Assembly: GCA_003864495.1 (NCBI GenBank)
Contig: ML133455.1
Location: 1,054,001-1,118,000, forward strand
Reading direction: 5' to 3'
DNA: 64,000 nt
From: Nemopilema nomurai
Taxonomy: Eukaryota; Cnidaria; Scyphozoa; Rhizostomeae; Rhizostomatidae
Within the stretch, counting starts at the first letter, position 1, and every line of letters starts with the position of its first letter. The notes under the pieces are model-generated. The model did not search any database and was not told the DNA's origin. It worked only from the letters and a program-made list of their open reading frames with translations. The position numbers and the translations under genes are program-made. Positions 48,901 through 60,300 of the stretch are shown one piece after another.

Positions 48901-51900
48901 GTACCCTCGTTCATCCCTTCAGCCTCACCAATGGTGTTGGCACCAGGACTATTGGACTATAAGGGACGATTAAGAGGCTAAAAGCTAAGGCTTTATCCAC
49001 TGCAGACTAGGGCACTAGGAAGAGGTGAGGGGGGGGGGGGGGGGGGAGGGGGGCCGACGATGGATTCGTGATGCCAAAGACAATGGCAGCAATGAAGAAT
49101 CGACGGAAAATCAATGACAGTCAGGTCAGATACAACTGCTAGGGATTCTTCGTCTAGTCTTCGTTCAAGAGGTAAATTGAACTAAATGTGTAAAATTAAT
49201 GGAGCCAAGCCAAGACAAGTAGAAAACATTAGAATGGTTAGATGATAAAGGTGACATCATTTTCAAAAACAAGAATAGAATTTAATCATTTTGTCAAGAA
49301 AAGGCAGGGAAATTCTTTCTGCATACACAAAGTTAAATTCACTAGATATCGACTTCGGGTTGCGAAACAGGGGCATAGGCGCCGGAGCCACGGGGGAAGC
49401 AGGGCACAGGAGACCCCCTTGTCCTCGTGGTGAGGGGGCAGTCAAGTGCTGTTTTCTGAACAATTGGTTTGAGTGAAATTTTAATGCCATATAATAAATT
49501 GCATATTTTGCAGCAGAAAGTTTCTGATGTAAAAGCACACATACACCTTGGTTGAACTGTTAGCAAGGAATTGAAATGTTTTGCATCCATTAGATACACT
49601 AAACAACCATTCCAGATTTGTTCCAACAGCTGAATTTGGCACATTTGTGCCCTTTCTGAGAAGTAAGCTATCGGACACAAGAAATTTTTTAGTTTAACGC
49701 CCTGGAATATCAACTCTATCAAGAAGCTGTCCAAGACCCATACTAGTCGACAAGTTAACTTGCAACGAAGAAACATCTTTCTCGAAATTAAAAAACAAAA
49801 CCTTTATGCACATAAATGCACAAACGATAGAAATCATCCATGTGATTGGAGATATAAAAGATACAAAGGAATGGGCTAGAAAGATTCAAGAGCGATTTGA
49901 ACTAAACTGAACGATTATGACATTTCTTAGAATGAACACACGAAGCTATGGTATGAAATCGAGAGGAAAAAATAGAATGAATGAAGGTAAGCCGGATTCT
50001 CGCAAAATTGCATTGACGTAATGATGTCATTATGAGAGGTATTAGTTTCCATTAATCTGTAATCGTCTAAGTCCCTGAATAATCATAAATATTGCAGTGC
50101 TGAGCCGTGCAAAACCATTCAGTTTAGAAATAAAGTAGTTTAATCAGTAAAAAGAGGTTTTATAACCATAAGGCGGTTTAAAGCGATTAAAGGCAGTCGA
50201 TTTACAGCGGCCATGAACGATAAACAGTGACAAAAATGTTTTGAATCCTAGCAGTGCCATGCTTTAAAGGTATACGAAGAAATCATATGAAAGAAGTGCA
50301 TTGGGGCTTTACATAAGTCCTTTGAAGCTAACTAGGCAAGATAGGAACTATTGAGCGATATCCTTAAAAAAAAGGAAAATAGAGCATCAAAAAAGAATGC
50401 CACGCAGTCATTGTATCTGCATCAGTCATTTAATGGATCTAAGTTGTGTTGGGGAAAATCTAAGCACGTGGTTTAGAACGAGACAGCGTTCTATCGATCT
50501 ACATTGCACTCTGACAGTTTTCATTTTGCTACCTTTCCTTTGACCAACAAGACTTAGTTATTAGCCAGATAGCTTGACAAACATATGCCAATAATAATAC
50601 TAATAGGATTTGCTCACCTCTTCAAAGAGGTTGACATTTGCAAGTTGAAATGTCAGTGACAATCCAAACAGCGAAGCATGAACGCAAACAATTATTGATT
50701 TGACAAAAGGAATCAACAAATCAAATATGATGAATTCAACAAACATTTATAAGGTTGACCAGCTGAGTGAAAATTTGCCCAAATATTTAAAAAAAGATGA
50801 AAAATCCTGAAGGCTTGATGTTTACTTGGTACTTACTAGGTAAATAATGCTAAATATATATTTATGTTTGAAGCAAGAATGTTTGTCAAACATTGTATCC
50901 GTAAATTGGTTAGCTTTTGTTAGCTTTAGTAAAGGAAGTTAGTGACAATTAAATTAGGGTGGCAAGTTTCAAAGGCATCCTGTAGATATAACTTGGTAGG
51001 GCCAATTTACTTTTTGCTTGAAAAGATATTTGTAGATGGGGGATTGCTGTGCCTGAACTCCCTAAATGGCTGCAATGCTCTGGTTTGGAGTGTTGCATTC
51101 CCTGCGACCAGATCAAGGGGAACAGTACTTATCGTCGAAAAATGGAAGCGTCTCGTTTCATGGTAAAAAAAGAACCCTACTTTTGATAACTTTCAGTAGC
51201 ATGACATGTATTAGGGTTCTGTGAGCTTGTTCAGAAATCAGCACTCATTTTGAGGGCCTCTTTTCCAATGAGATGTTAGAAAAATTAAAGTTTTTACAAA
51301 TTATGAAAATCTTGTGGAAAGTAGTATTAGAAGAACATCAAGCAAATCATCTAAAGAGGTTAAATGGGTTTATCTGCTACCTTTCTGAAACATCTTAGTG
51401 TTCTTTTTAGGATTAATACCAAGCTTACAGTTCCAAAAATAGCAAACTTTGTGAAAAGTGCTCTCTAAGTTGATATAAAATGAATGCTGAAATAATTTTA
51501 CAGACTAAGATTTGAAGCCTGCTTTTCCTTTCCACCAGATATGACTATAAATTCTACATGTCATGCATATCTTAGTAGAAGTCGGTTTGAATTCTATTTT
51601 AGGATTCATAAGTTTCTTTCTTGTCTTCCACATATGCTATGTATTCCCCTTGTGGAAATATTTACATTTCAGAATAATTTTTCACATTTTGAGGGGAAAT
51701 AGTGATATAATTAACTGGTCACTCAGAATTCCAAAAATTTCATTCAGCTCTTAGTAGTTGTAGTATTTAGAAATGAGCTTTTTCGGGTTTTTTGAAAGCA
51801 CAATAAAAGGTAGAAAAGAAACTGCATCAAATCATCAACTGTATATCAACAACTCAAGGAAGCTTTGCAAATGGCATCTTGATTTGAAGAATATTTTGCA

Positions 51901-54465
51901 ACCGAGCAAAAAACTGGACATACACATCACAAACTTTACATTCCATTAGTTGCGTAAAACCTTACAAATCACAATCAAACACATAATTTTTTGTTCTTAA
52001 TGTGAAGAACAGGACTCATGCACTTTCCAGTATAAAATTCAGCCACAAATAGCATACCCCTCTTATTTTACATCTTTCAATTGCACCAATGGAAGCTCTA
52101 AGAGCACTTTATCATGCAAAGCTAGGATGAAATATTGCAGTCAGCTTCAACAAGTATTTTTATATTAGACGGCATGAAGTAAAATGCGACATGTTTATCC
52201 CCCTCCCTAGTAGATTTCCAATCAGCATTTTGAGTAGACTCATCCTAGCCTCTGTATGTGCCTGTTGGCCAGGCCAATAATGGTTCTTCGTGACATAGCT
52301 TCTCTGAGATTCAGTGACTTATGCTGTATATTCAATACACATAGGTTGACATAGAGGGAAAATGTTCTTTCACAAATAGCCACCAAGTGATGAATAAAAC
52401 ATTTATATTATTGATGCTTGACTTAAAAATATTTCAGGTTTACCAGCAATTGGAACACAAGAGCAATAAGAGAGAAAGTGGTGGATAGAATATAATTAAA
52501 TGATTCAAATATTTCATAAATGGAAGATGTTGGGTTCAAAGTATGATTGAAAAGCATTATGCTCACAGACATGCACAAACATCATTCTTCAATAAAATGA
52601 TGCAGAAAAGGTCACAACACACAAAAGACCTCCAGTAGAAAATCATAAATATTAGCATTAAATATAAAGTATTTTACATTGAACCAACTTACCCTTTTGT
52701 TGCTAAAAAAACAAATAATGCAGAAATCCTTGGGTGAAATACAATTTCAAAGTGCAATGGCACTTGTTTTGGCACAAGACCAGAAAAAAATTAACAGAAA
52801 ATAATTGTGTGAGTTGCTGTCTACTCACCAATTACCCTAGCTTTGTCAAATAAAATTTTTGGGGAAAAGATAAGTTAATCAATATCATCTTATCACTGAC
52901 AGCTGTGCCCTGCTCAAAATTTCTTAATATTTTGTTGAATATTTAGAAATTTAAATGAACTTCTATATGTTTCTCTTCCTTTCAGATGTTTTCAAACACA
53001 GGCTTATTACTACTATACTTTTGAAAAAAATTATCATATCAAACAAAATGGACAGAATCATTATGCAGGTAGTTCTTCACAAAAAATCTAGCAAGAACTT
53101 CCACACAGAGACTTTAATCTCAGTAAAATTTGTTGGAAGACCTGCCTTCACAGATATACTTCATTAAGAAGTTGAAGAACTTTAGTAAACAAAAGTTAAA
53201 TGTTGCTGAAGAATATCAGAAATCCTGAAGGATACCTGAGACACGACTTTCACAAATATAAGAAGTTTACCTTCTCTGTATTGACCACCAACAGCATAAA
53301 CAAATTCCCCAGTGGCACTCAAGCCATGCCTGCATCTTGGTGTGTTCATTTTTGCAAGGACAAACCATTGGTTAGCACAAAGAAGATAGCAAGAAGTTGA
53401 TGCGACAACAGAAGTACCTTGAATGCCACCAACTGCAATAACACCATTGACAATACCCATCGATGCCCTCGGAGTTGTACGCTTACTCTTTAGTTGCCAC
53501 CTTCTATCTGGAAGCATATGGTAGTTTTTCGCTTCTAGCAGAAGATCAATGCACTCTGGGGTGGACCTGACAAGATCTTCGGTTTCAACATGGTCCATCA
53601 GATAATAAGGTGACATCAAGGGGAACCTAATATGTTCCACTAGGCTTGCAAAATATAGTTTTCTTTTCGAGATATCATGGTTAATCCATGACATTAATGC
53701 TTCGAAAACTTGCTCCTCACGGTCCACCCTCGTTTCGTCGCTGGAAAGAAGCTCAATTAGCTTCTCAACAGGAAGATCCTTAAACTCCTCAGCGCGAATA
53801 ATTGTAAGAAAATTCTCTTTAACATATGAAGTCGCTGTTGCTCTTAGCCATTCGCAGTCATACTGTTCGGCTGTGTTTTCAATACTTAAGCAGTTTGCCG
53901 GTGTTAACATCTTTTTCAGAAATCTGACACATCGATCCTTAAGGCTTGTGATCAACAAATAGTTTGCTGCAGATATAATCGGCCTTATGTTGTCATTCCT
54001 TAATTCGATTTCACCAGTATAGATATACTTCAACAGTTCTTCCATGTTATGTCCTTCTATGTCAGTAAGGATGACTGGTTTAGTTTCTGTCGCTTCCTTC
54101 ATTTTGGTAGAAAACATTGCTTTAAAATAAGGACTACACGATGCTAGGATGCTTTTGTGTGCATAGAATGTTCTCCCATCCACACAGAGCGTAACATCAC
54201 ACAGGACGTTTGAGTTTCTAAATTCGTTAAGTTGCTTCAAAACCGATAGGCAGTGAAAATGCAATTCAGAATGACATTCTTCGTTTAGAGGTGTTTCGCT
54301 TTTTGCTGAAGTCGGTGACAAACCATTTATGACTAGGCCTGTTGGTGTTGCAGCACTTGGCGAAGGATGCGGCATGGCTCCTGGCGACGACTGGTTCGAG
54401 CTATGGGAAGACACACCACTTGTACTTGACTTTCTACCAGATCCTAAAGATTCAGACTTCTTCAT
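39957..54465 (-). CDS. Kelch-like protein: BTB-BACK-six Kelch repeats (complete)
   Basis: Substrate adaptor of CUL3 ubiquitin ligases by family. Four coding exons, 54465-53271, 47428-47312, 45849-45547 and 40243-39957, sum to 1902 nt (633 residues) with matching phases and good GT-AG sites. After a Ser/Pro-rich leader of about 65 residues comes a BTB domain (DVTLCVDGRTFYAHKSILA, AMFSTKMKEA, YIYTGEIEL), then BACK (CLSIENTAEQYDCEWL to AKNYHMLPDRRW), then six Kelch blades with GG doublets (IAVGG, YAVGG, YAVGG, YVIGG, YVIGG, FIVGG) and the usual trailing Y/W pairs such as YNPSTDTW and FDPHTNTW. The protein ends KCCTVQLPSKFV. I cannot say which KLHL subfamily it belongs to. Introns 2 and 3 are unusual here in size (1.5 to 5.8 kb) and carry repeats; intron 3 holds the 60-bp array. 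Confidence 0.94.
40555..40900 (-). pseudogene. Decayed LINE-type reverse-transcriptase C-terminal fragment
   Basis: Minus-strand reading gives TYEMINGLWPDSLRSSL, then after a frameshift FFHSGAKTWHEIPIYTRM and SVFKINLKGFL. This order (YK-NGL-P-L ... SGAK-WN-LP ... FK--LK) is the usual tail of non-LTR retrotransposon reverse transcriptases. At least one frameshift and stops are present, and there is no polymerase core, so it is a dead 5'-truncated copy. It lies just inside the third intron of the Kelch-like gene. Confidence 0.6.
40901..42902. other. Kelch-like intron 3, left part: no supported gene
   Basis: AT-rich intron sequence. A minus-strand ORF of 159 codons at 41198-41677 has no recognisable domain and includes a GC-rich patch near 41540-41660 (CAACCCCCTTGCCCCC), more like a dispersed-repeat fragment than a gene. 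Confidence 0.4.
42903..43832 (+). CDS. Hypothetical 309-residue repeat protein from the 60-bp array
   Basis: Plus-strand ORF with a 26-residue leader (MLVETSQHSEFLKEYLQSP...), then 14 copies of SVDDLLLALRRRYSAEQEEQ and a short end (SWL). The unit looks like an amphipathic helix: a leucine patch, a tri-arginine and an acidic-glutamine tail. All 14 copies keep the frame, and the two variable bases give one silent change (Glu) and one conservative change (Glu to Asp). There is no signal peptide, domain or obvious promoter. It is antisense to the host gene. The unit loosely recalls a helix of retrotransposon Gag capsids (AALRRRF-type), which is only an impression. The opposite strand (43785 to 42883) is also open for 300 codons, so coding status is unproven. 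Confidence 0.3.
   Translation: MLVETSQHSEFLKEYLQSPVHCVSGLSVDDLLLALRRRYSAEQEEQSVDDLLLALRRRYSAEQEEQSVDDLLLALRRRYSAEQEEQSVDDLLLALRRRYSAEQEEQSVDDLLLALRRRYSAEQEEQSVDDLLLALRRRYSAEQEEQSVDDLLLALRRRYSAEQEDQSVDDLLLALRRRYSAEQEEQSVDDLLLALRRRYSAEQEEQSVDDLLLALRRRYSAEQEDQSVDDLLLALRRRYSAEQEEQSVDDLLLALRRRYSAEQEEQSVDDLLLALRRRYSAEQEEQSVDDLLLALRRRYSAEQEDQSWL
42981..43820. repeat. 60-bp minisatellite, 14 near-identical copies
   Basis: Fourteen units of exactly 60 bases, each beginning TCTGTAGACGACCTGCTGCT, with no insertions or deletions. The copies differ only at two sites, three bases apart, near the unit end: GAGGAG, GAAGAG or GAAGAT. Copies 1-14 read G G G A G A T A A T A A A T (G, A and T for these three types). 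The array is far less AT-rich than the flanks. Because 60 is a multiple of three and the unit lacks stops in two frames, long reading frames run through on both strands. Confidence 0.97.
43833..45546. other. Kelch-like intron 3, right part: no supported gene
   Basis: Several short plus-strand ORFs (for example 44226-44507, 93 codons) interrupted by stops, with no family I recognise. The stretch 44500-45120 is somewhat less AT-rich and could be an old, heavily mutated mobile element, but nothing in it is diagnostic. Confidence 0.35.
46768..46831. repeat. 22-bp direct repeat, two exact copies
   Basis: The unit starting GGTCAAAAGGTGATCAAATA occurs at 46768 and again at 46810, 42 bases apart, in intron 2 of the Kelch-like gene. 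Confidence 0.8.
47429..53270. other. Kelch-like intron 1, 5.8 kb: no supported gene
   Basis: Mostly AT-rich single-copy-looking sequence with no coding similarity on either strand. Two local oddities are listed separately: a poly-G tract at 49029-49053 and a GC-rich patch at about 49370-49445 (GCATAGGCGCCGGAGCCACG and a following GGGGGCAG), probably a fragment of a dispersed repeat. Confidence 0.45.
49029..49053. repeat. Poly-G tract (G18-A-G6)
   Basis: Eighteen consecutive G, one A, six G. Lies within AT-rich intron sequence. It could form a G-quadruplex on the plus strand, which is the non-template strand relative to a plus-oriented transcript but the template for the host gene. The exact length is prone to sequencing error. 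Confidence 0.85.
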
Positions 54466-57330
54466 GACTGCTAACCTTCCATGAGATTTAGCAACTGATT
54501 AAAAGTAAGCACCTTCAGGTTGCATATCACGTTCCGTCCAACCTCCACCTCAGCGTTACCAGTTACAAGTAATCCGTCACAGGTTGGCATTCAGATCATT
54601 ACGATGATACCCCCTGTGACAGGCATTTATCAACATATAATACCAATTATTTCAGGGGGGTTAACTCGTATGCTGAAACTCTGTTAGTAGTGTTGTTATC
54701 TACCAGCACATATGACACCGTTCAATCTTCCTGTTTGCTTGTCATTTTTTTCTAAAAATTACTTCTATTCAGGACTGATGCCTAAGGAAGTCCAAGGCTC
54801 CCAATTGCTAAGTTGCAACTCCACCCTGCTATTAAGAATATTAATATATTGGTTTTCTTTCCTTCTGTCCCGGTTTTTGCTAAGAGAATATACTTTTACT
54901 TCAGAGTTGTCAAGCATACAATTAGGTAAACAATTTGAAATCCAAGGTTGGCAAAATATTAACTAATATTGTATCTACTCATCTTTACGGATATGCCAAG
55001 TCGTGAAAGAGTAAGCACTTAAATATTTAAAAACTTTTGCAAGCAAATTATAACTCATGAAAGGATTTAAAATTAAATCCTTAAAGTATTTTCTTAACAA
55101 ATCATATACATACTTCGTTATAAAGAAACATGCCGAAACGTGTATATAGTTAGAGTCAACAGCCAATCATTCACCTCACTGCACTTTTAAACTAATTAGC
55201 AATAAATCTCAAATTGATGTTTAATTATCGCCCTAGAAGGGTTATTTAAGTTGGTTAACAGATATTAAGAAAATAGAAGGGGCATGAGGGCTGAACCTCT
55301 CGGATTAGCAAATTCCTGTACCCCGGGGTATCGTAGCTACAAGGGAGGGGAACATAACTTTAGATGAGATGTATATTGTTGGCACAATTGAGGCTTTAAG
55401 TGGATGGGTACAGAAAATTTTAGGGCGCCGGAACATATGAATAAAGATTTAAAAACCTAGCAAAAAATTGAATATTGTAAATGGAGTCAAAACAGCAGTC
55501 TAGGTATATAGCTAAACGTTAGCCAAAAAATTGGAGAATTACGAGCAAGGTCAGAAATCACACTGACTTCCTGGCTTAAACCCTTTGGCTAAAGGAAAAC
55601 TGGGAGAGCTTTGAAGGGCATTGAAATTTGAGTACTACGCAAGCGTAGGTATCTTTTACGAAATCAAATCGTTGTAATTTTAGCGTGCATTGCATGAAAA
55701 TCAGCATAAATACACCAAATCCATTTGTGGGCGAATGGAAGAAGGATACGCTGTCTTATGCTAGAATTACAACAAGGCACAGGACTTTCAATACTTGTAC
55801 TATGAGTAGTTTGTACTTGGTTACTCTCACAAAAGTGTCAATCATAGTCAACTAGTGTACTTCTTTAGTGGTGATTTACAGGCCCGGACTGGTGATTTTG
55901 GATTATACACTGGAAGGTGGGCTAGATGCCATGCAACAATGCTGCTCATTTGGATTTGCTGGACATTTGTGGTAACTCATACAGAGCTTGGATTTTAAGC
56001 TTAGACCTCGGATCAGAATCGTTTTCGTACCCATAAGCTTAATGCTCTGCATTGCTATGCCATGCAAGACAATGGCCCGGTAGAATCTAGAAATTGAAGC
56101 AAGCCACGGTTCTTTGGTTGCCCTGTCTGCTAATGGAGAAAACGAAGATTGGTGGTTTATCCATTATTGCTGATGGAATTAACCAAAAACCATACAAATT
56201 GGCAAAATTTCGGCAGAGCATCGGTTTTTGCATGCAAAAAATATCAGACTCTAGTCTTGGCCTTATGCGGGAATCATCCTTTTTTAGTGACGGCTATAAT
56301 GATTGTGTTGCAGCCAACTTTTAGAAAAAATTCCAAATATATCTTAGAGCCAGAAGCTCCCAAAGACCTCGAGCACAATCTTCCTCAATCACGATACAGT
56401 CCCACCCGTGCAAAAGCCACCAGCAGGAGTTGATCGAGCACCTTTGGGGAGGAGGGTGTAAGAAGGGGCAGTGCTAATCGCATACTATTATACAGCTGAA
56501 TTACCAAACAGACACCATACTCGATCCGCACCTGGCCACCATCCCGCCTTTGGCTCATCCTTTCTTTCCGTCATTTAACATCAAAGCCGTTAACTACAAC
56601 GACTCTCAAAATTCGAGTAGGAGAGACACACCAGAACGTAGAAGGTTTTCTTTCCGACGATACATTGAATGACTTCACCATACGTACATGCAGTAACAGT
56701 ATTACAGCAACAGGCTAAACACAACTTCCATTCGACGATAAAATTTCAGAACTGGACATCGAAAAAATTAAAATTAGAATTGCAAGCATCTTGCCTTATG
56801 AAAAGCAAACATTCGAAATTTTACAGATTTTACTAATACTCTGTTTATTATCATCCATGATTTTGATCATATAGTATAAAATAGCTTAAAAATCGAATAC
56901 CTAACTATAAGGTTTGCGTCTCACTCTAAGTAGCATGATCTGGTTAAGTTTGGATTTCAGTGTCAATAAAAAGGTTCACCGCCCATTAGGGTTACAAGAA
57001 ACGGCTCCTAGTCTAATTGCATTTTGTCAACCGTATTATCCGGGAATGATTCTAACTCATGCAATGATAGCTCAATATCAATGTCTTATTTTTGACAGAT
57101 ATAACTGCATTCGATTATTGTCTCCGTGGCAATGTGGAGAAGAGACAGGTCCACAGAAAAAGCAACAAACACACCAGGAGAAGCTCAAATGACTAAAGCC
57201 CGAGCTGTGAGGCTAAAATGCGGGTGAAAGAAGACCACGGTTAATTTTGTTGTTCATCTAAATTCACTGTCTGATAATGTGCTAGCACCTAGGGCATCTC
57301 AAGATTAGCAAAGTCTCTTTACTTTGGCAT
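54466..57330. other. Intergenic region: Kelch-like upstream, alkaline phosphatase downstream
   Basis: No supported coding sequence on either strand; short ORFs near 54.7, 56.1 and 56.9 kb show no domain. The Kelch-like promoter and any 5' UTR exon should lie to the right of 54465; an AG directly before TCATG at 54468 may be the acceptor for a noncoding first exon. No polyadenylation signal was seen close to the phosphatase stop. Confidence 0.4.
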
Positions 57331-60300
57331 TTATATAATGTTTATCTTTGACAACAGTAAAAAAGTTAAAACTGGCACTAAAACATGTAGGGGACTTTTT
57401 GAAAAGGAACTCAAGAAAGCAGAGTTTGTGGCATTATCCTGTTCTGAGCATATGGACTTCTTACTGTCTGACAAGCAAAGTGCATAATCCATGACATGAA
57501 ATATTGCATTCTGCTCCATCACTCCGTGAACGAGGTGCGCCCTCGGGCCACGTGCATATACACCTGGAAGTCAAATGGTGTCAAGATCAAAGGTTAGCAC
57601 AAATGATGAAGAGAATACGCTATCACCCCTTACAATATTGGGCAGTCTCAACTATTGGAAGTGTGAGACTCCACCTTTGACATTTAACCCTTGAAATTAT
57701 TTGGCCTTTCAAGTTGGAATTTCATACTTTCTACGCTGAGCAAGTCAATAAGTTTGATCACAAACACGAGGCCTTGCTACTCTTAAAGTCCTAGGTGGCG
57801 ATGCATAGATATTCTGAAATCCGTATGGATGGTTATGTTAAAGTTGCATTTTGCCACTGCCAGACACTGCAGCCTGATACATTGAACCTTTGAACTTAAT
57901 TGCCCTAGGATTTGAAGAAAGCAAGGAAAAGTCCATGAACTTCTCGAAATCCATGAACTTCTCGAAATCACTGCTTTGCCTTCATTTTCTTAGACTCCGG
58001 CAATATAGAAATGATTGCTTACCAACATCTTCACCACCATGTGTTTCTGATACAATTGGAATCAAGCTCTGCTGTTTGTATCCAGCACTTTTTACGTCCG
58101 ACTTTGCAGGATCTTCTCGACTCTTGTTTATTAGTGCACCAGGGCCGTTCATATAACCAAGAGTGGTGTACGTTTTCTTGTCCAAAACACCACTAGCAAC
58201 TTTGGAACCAGTCTCATCAACCAATCCGAGGATAGGGTTGCCTCGTTTTGGATAACCAGCAATGACGAATGCGTGAGAGTGGTCAGCAGTTACGATGATC
58301 AATGTCTCCTCTTCAAAAAGTAAATGTTGTGTCAGTAATGGGGAAATCACCAGGTTAAGAAAGTAGGAGGGGGGTCTGAAATGGGATCGTGGAGGTGTAG
58401 CTATTAGGAACAATTAATTGTTATATCTTTACTATATAAAACTTTACTAATGAAGATCAGTTCTCCGACATAAGTGAGGAAACACTATTGCGAAAGAAGA
58501 AAATACTCTTATCACGAAGTAAAGGAAGCCTGATGCATTGATACCAAATTGTATGAAAACAGAGGCAGACCAATTGCCGGGAGAGGTAAAGGACAGGATG
58601 AATTAAACATTATAAGTTTATTTTTTTTGCACCCCAACCCGCTTATTTTTTTGACTGCTAGCTAAGATGAGCTCGAAAAACTAATAATGAGGTTGGGCTT
58701 TTCATTTCATTTGAAACATTGCCTCAAACTTGGCAAAAAGAACCTTTTATTTTAAATAATCATTAATTCAGCCTGCCTTTTCCTTGCCAACTGACAATAC
58801 CTAGTCCTTTAACTGCTTAAAGGCCAGTTTACTTGCTTTTTCCTAGCCCTAGTCAATCACGTTTGCTTCCAGCTCTCCATTGCTCATGCCACATTTACAT
58901 AATTCGTGTTTTCAGATAATCTATAGTATAGAATGAGTAGCGCTATACTCTTGTCAACCACCTGCATTTGAGTAGTATATCTGGGTGGCCATGGTAACAA
59001 AGCATTAAAGAATGTCGCCCGTTCCAGCCCCCTTATTACCTAGTAGATAGCGTAGATAGCGTTAAGCATTTTACTTCCGCATTTCTATTGCTACACATAA
59101 TTATACATATAAGCTCGTTTCCTCATTCTCTAAGCACATGCTAAGAAGAAGGTATCATGGGTGTGTAGCGGCAGAAAAGAAGTTCAGGCCGGCATAGATT
59201 TGGGGGCAAGATGCTTGAGAGAGATCTTTTCGCCTCCGTTTGCTCGTAGCCGTTAAATAGGAAATAAATTCACTGTTTGTGACCCCTGGGAAATGCTAGA
59301 AACAACACCAATGTCAGGTTTGTTTAGTTGCCACTGTATGTAGCTACCATGATGATTCGTATAGACGAACAAATCGGAACAATAAACAGATCAATGTCGC
59401 ACTGTTCATTGGCCATCCTCCACATTTCATAAAACTTCTTCAGGATACCAACAGGTCCATTCTACAACTACGCAATTGTCACTTTTTCATGCAGACATAA
59501 TATGACACACATAACTTGACATAAATTTGACAAAATCGTATTGCAAAAACTATAAAATCCAAACATTCGATATAAAGCGTGGATGCATTTCAGAAGGGAT
59601 GGTATACACAAGCACATGATGGAATCTGGAAATCACACTCCCATTGAAGAGTGGTAGAAGGACCTTGGACTACAGGGGGATAGCAACGGTAACGAGTTTG
59701 ATAAAAATCTAATTCAATGATGGGCCAATGTCATTGTGGTATCACTGGAAACAATAGATAAAAGTCATGTCCACCTCAGCACAACAATAAATGCCTACGA
59801 TAAAAAGAAGGAAATAGAAGTGGTCTTAAGATGAGGACTGACCTTCCTTAGTCATGGATACTGCCTTTTCGACAGCATTTGCCATTTCTACAGCATCGTG
59901 CAATGCCAAATAGGCATTTCCCGCATGATGACCATGGTCAATGCGACCGCCTTTGAAAACAACAAATAACTGTATTAGTGGAGTATGCTTGAAGGTACCT
60001 AACGTACACGAAACTAAAAAATACAAATTAATTTCCAATTTCAGAGACAATTTCAAGCTTATGAATCAAAAACTGTCATTTAAGGGCATACATCAACTTA
60101 TTCAAATCATACGTGTAATTGTCTATAAAAGAAAAGGACGTCCAATGTTTTTGACTGCTAGCTAAAATGACTTCGAAAAAACTAATAATGGGATAGGTGG
60201 TACTTTGTTTTGCACTGACTTTGAATTCAATTACTCTCATAACAGTCTACGAGTCCTCCTGTGTTAGTTTATTCTGCTTACTTGTCATCGTGCTGCTATG

